From contig URTB01000100.1 of the NCBI GenBank assembly GCA_900550595.1, positions 1 to 5,572 on the forward strand: a DNA stretch of 5,572 nt, given 5' to 3'. Shown here piece after piece: positions 4,989 through 5,572 of the stretch; the stretch's first letter is position 1, and every line of letters begins with the position of its first letter. Both the position numbers and the translations under genes were made by a program. This DNA comes from an uncultured Collinsella sp. GTDB taxonomy: Bacteria; Actinomycetota; Coriobacteriia; Coriobacteriales; Coriobacteriaceae. The notes beneath the pieces are model-generated. The model did not search any database. It saw only the letters and a list, made by a program, of their open reading frames with translations, and was not told the origin of the DNA.

Positions 4989-5572
4989 CTACTTTGCTGC
5001 CTCGCGGCGAGCGACCTCGTCGATCAAGATGGCATCGCCGTGCTTGGCGGCGGCAATGCTCGCGGCCATAAACATGCCCATTGCCGTGATGTAGGCGAAG
5101 AGCATCGACGGCGCCACGTCCATAACGATGCCGGAGAGAATCGGTATCGCCACCTGAGCCGCCATGCTCACGGTGTAGTAGTAACCGGAGTAGCGGCCCA
5201 CGCTTTGGGAGCTGCAGCACTCCAGAATCATCGTGTACACGCACAGGTCCACGCCGCCCAGCGCAACGCCCATCAACAAAAAGACGCCGTACAGCACGGG
5301 CGAGAAACCGGGTGCCAGCCAAAGAAGCGCGGGGCATAAAACCATGATGACGGCGGTGCCCAGGGCGACCTTTTTACGGCCGATTTTGAGCGAAAGATTT
5401 GCCAAGGGTACGTAGCTTAGCAGCGCGCCTGCAATCGTCACGATATTGATGATGGCATAGGAACCGCCCTCCATGCCGTAGAACATATCGGCATAGCGGC
5501 TGATATTGGTGGTCATGGCGTTATAGCTCATGTAATAGAAAAACGTTGCGGCGAGCAGCATGATGATGGAGC
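4989..5572 (-). CDS. Major Facilitator Superfamily transporter, C-terminal half (5' end beyond window)
   Basis: The frame is open through the right edge; the ATG at 5561 is internal, because in-frame codons continue upstream and the visible part begins within a membrane helix. The roughly 193 visible residues fit the last six helices of a 12-helix carrier. Counting from that Met: about 1-16 (TM7), 34-56 (TM8), a cytoplasmic LSLKIGRKK loop (57-64, the MFS motif-A repeat), 65-83 (TM9), 88-115 (TM10), 124-148 (TM11) and 151-172 (TM12), then a short charged tail ending EVARREAAK. MFS carriers move small solutes across the cytoplasmic membrane by proton or ion coupling or facilitation. The segment recalls GPH/SLC45-like sugar carriers, but the substrate cannot be read from this half. 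It converges on the small membrane protein gene with a shared terminator between. Confidence 0.85.
   Translation of the reverse strand, partial: SIIMLLAATFFYYMSYNAMTTNISRYADMFYGMEGGSYAIINIVTIAGALLSYVPLANLSLKIGRKKVALGTAVIMVLCPALLWLAPGFSPVLYGVFLLMGVALGGVDLCVYTMILECCSSQSVGRYSGYYYTVSMAAQVAIPILSGIVMDVAPSMLFAYITAMGMFMAASIAAAKHGDAILIDEVARREAAK

Overview
The window is a GC-rich, gene-dense stretch of bacterial chromosome. Codon bias, GC-rich spacers and protein flavour suggest a Gram-positive actinobacterial gut anaerobe of the Coriobacteriia, with a Collinsella-type genome as my best guess. That assignment is inference from sequence style; no marker gene in the window proves it.

Positions 1-3231 (minus strand) hold a lysine/meso-diaminopimelate (DAP) biosynthesis operon. 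Reading 5' to 3' on the minus strand it contains a lysine riboswitch (3231-3075), a putative translation-controlling expression platform (3074-3004), lysA joined in frame to dapA in one uninterrupted 769-codon frame (3003-694), and dapB (701 down to the window edge, missing its C-terminus). These encode DAP decarboxylase (last step to lysine), 4-hydroxy-tetrahydrodipicolinate synthase (first committed step) and 4-hydroxy-tetrahydrodipicolinate reductase (second step). The lysA-dapA junction has no in-frame stop, yet a strong ribosome binding site and an ATG sit exactly where a normal DapA begins. The locus can therefore make a LysA-DapA fusion, a free DapA, or both. dapB starts with TTG inside the last codons of dapA.

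Positions 3232-3381 are a divergent control region. It has a good sigma70-type promoter for the rightward gene, a weaker candidate for the leftward operon, and an 8-bp-arm inverted repeat placed between and across both promoters.

Positions 3382-4895 (plus strand) hold a two-gene unit: an M20D-type metallo-amidohydrolase (395 aa) and a 107-aa membrane protein of unknown function that starts 2 bases after the first gene's stop. Around 4925-4965 a 17-bp-stem hairpin terminator lies between these genes and a convergent gene. Positions 4989-5572 (minus strand) hold the C-terminal half, about six membrane helices, of a Major Facilitator Superfamily transporter.

The lysine genes form one pathway unit that appears to be regulated at RNA level by lysine. 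DapA lacks the residues that mediate lysine feedback inhibition in the E. coli enzyme, so the riboswitch may be the main lysine sensor. The most notable points are the lysA-dapA fusion and the riboswitch platform. I see no mobile element, CRISPR array, tRNA or rRNA.
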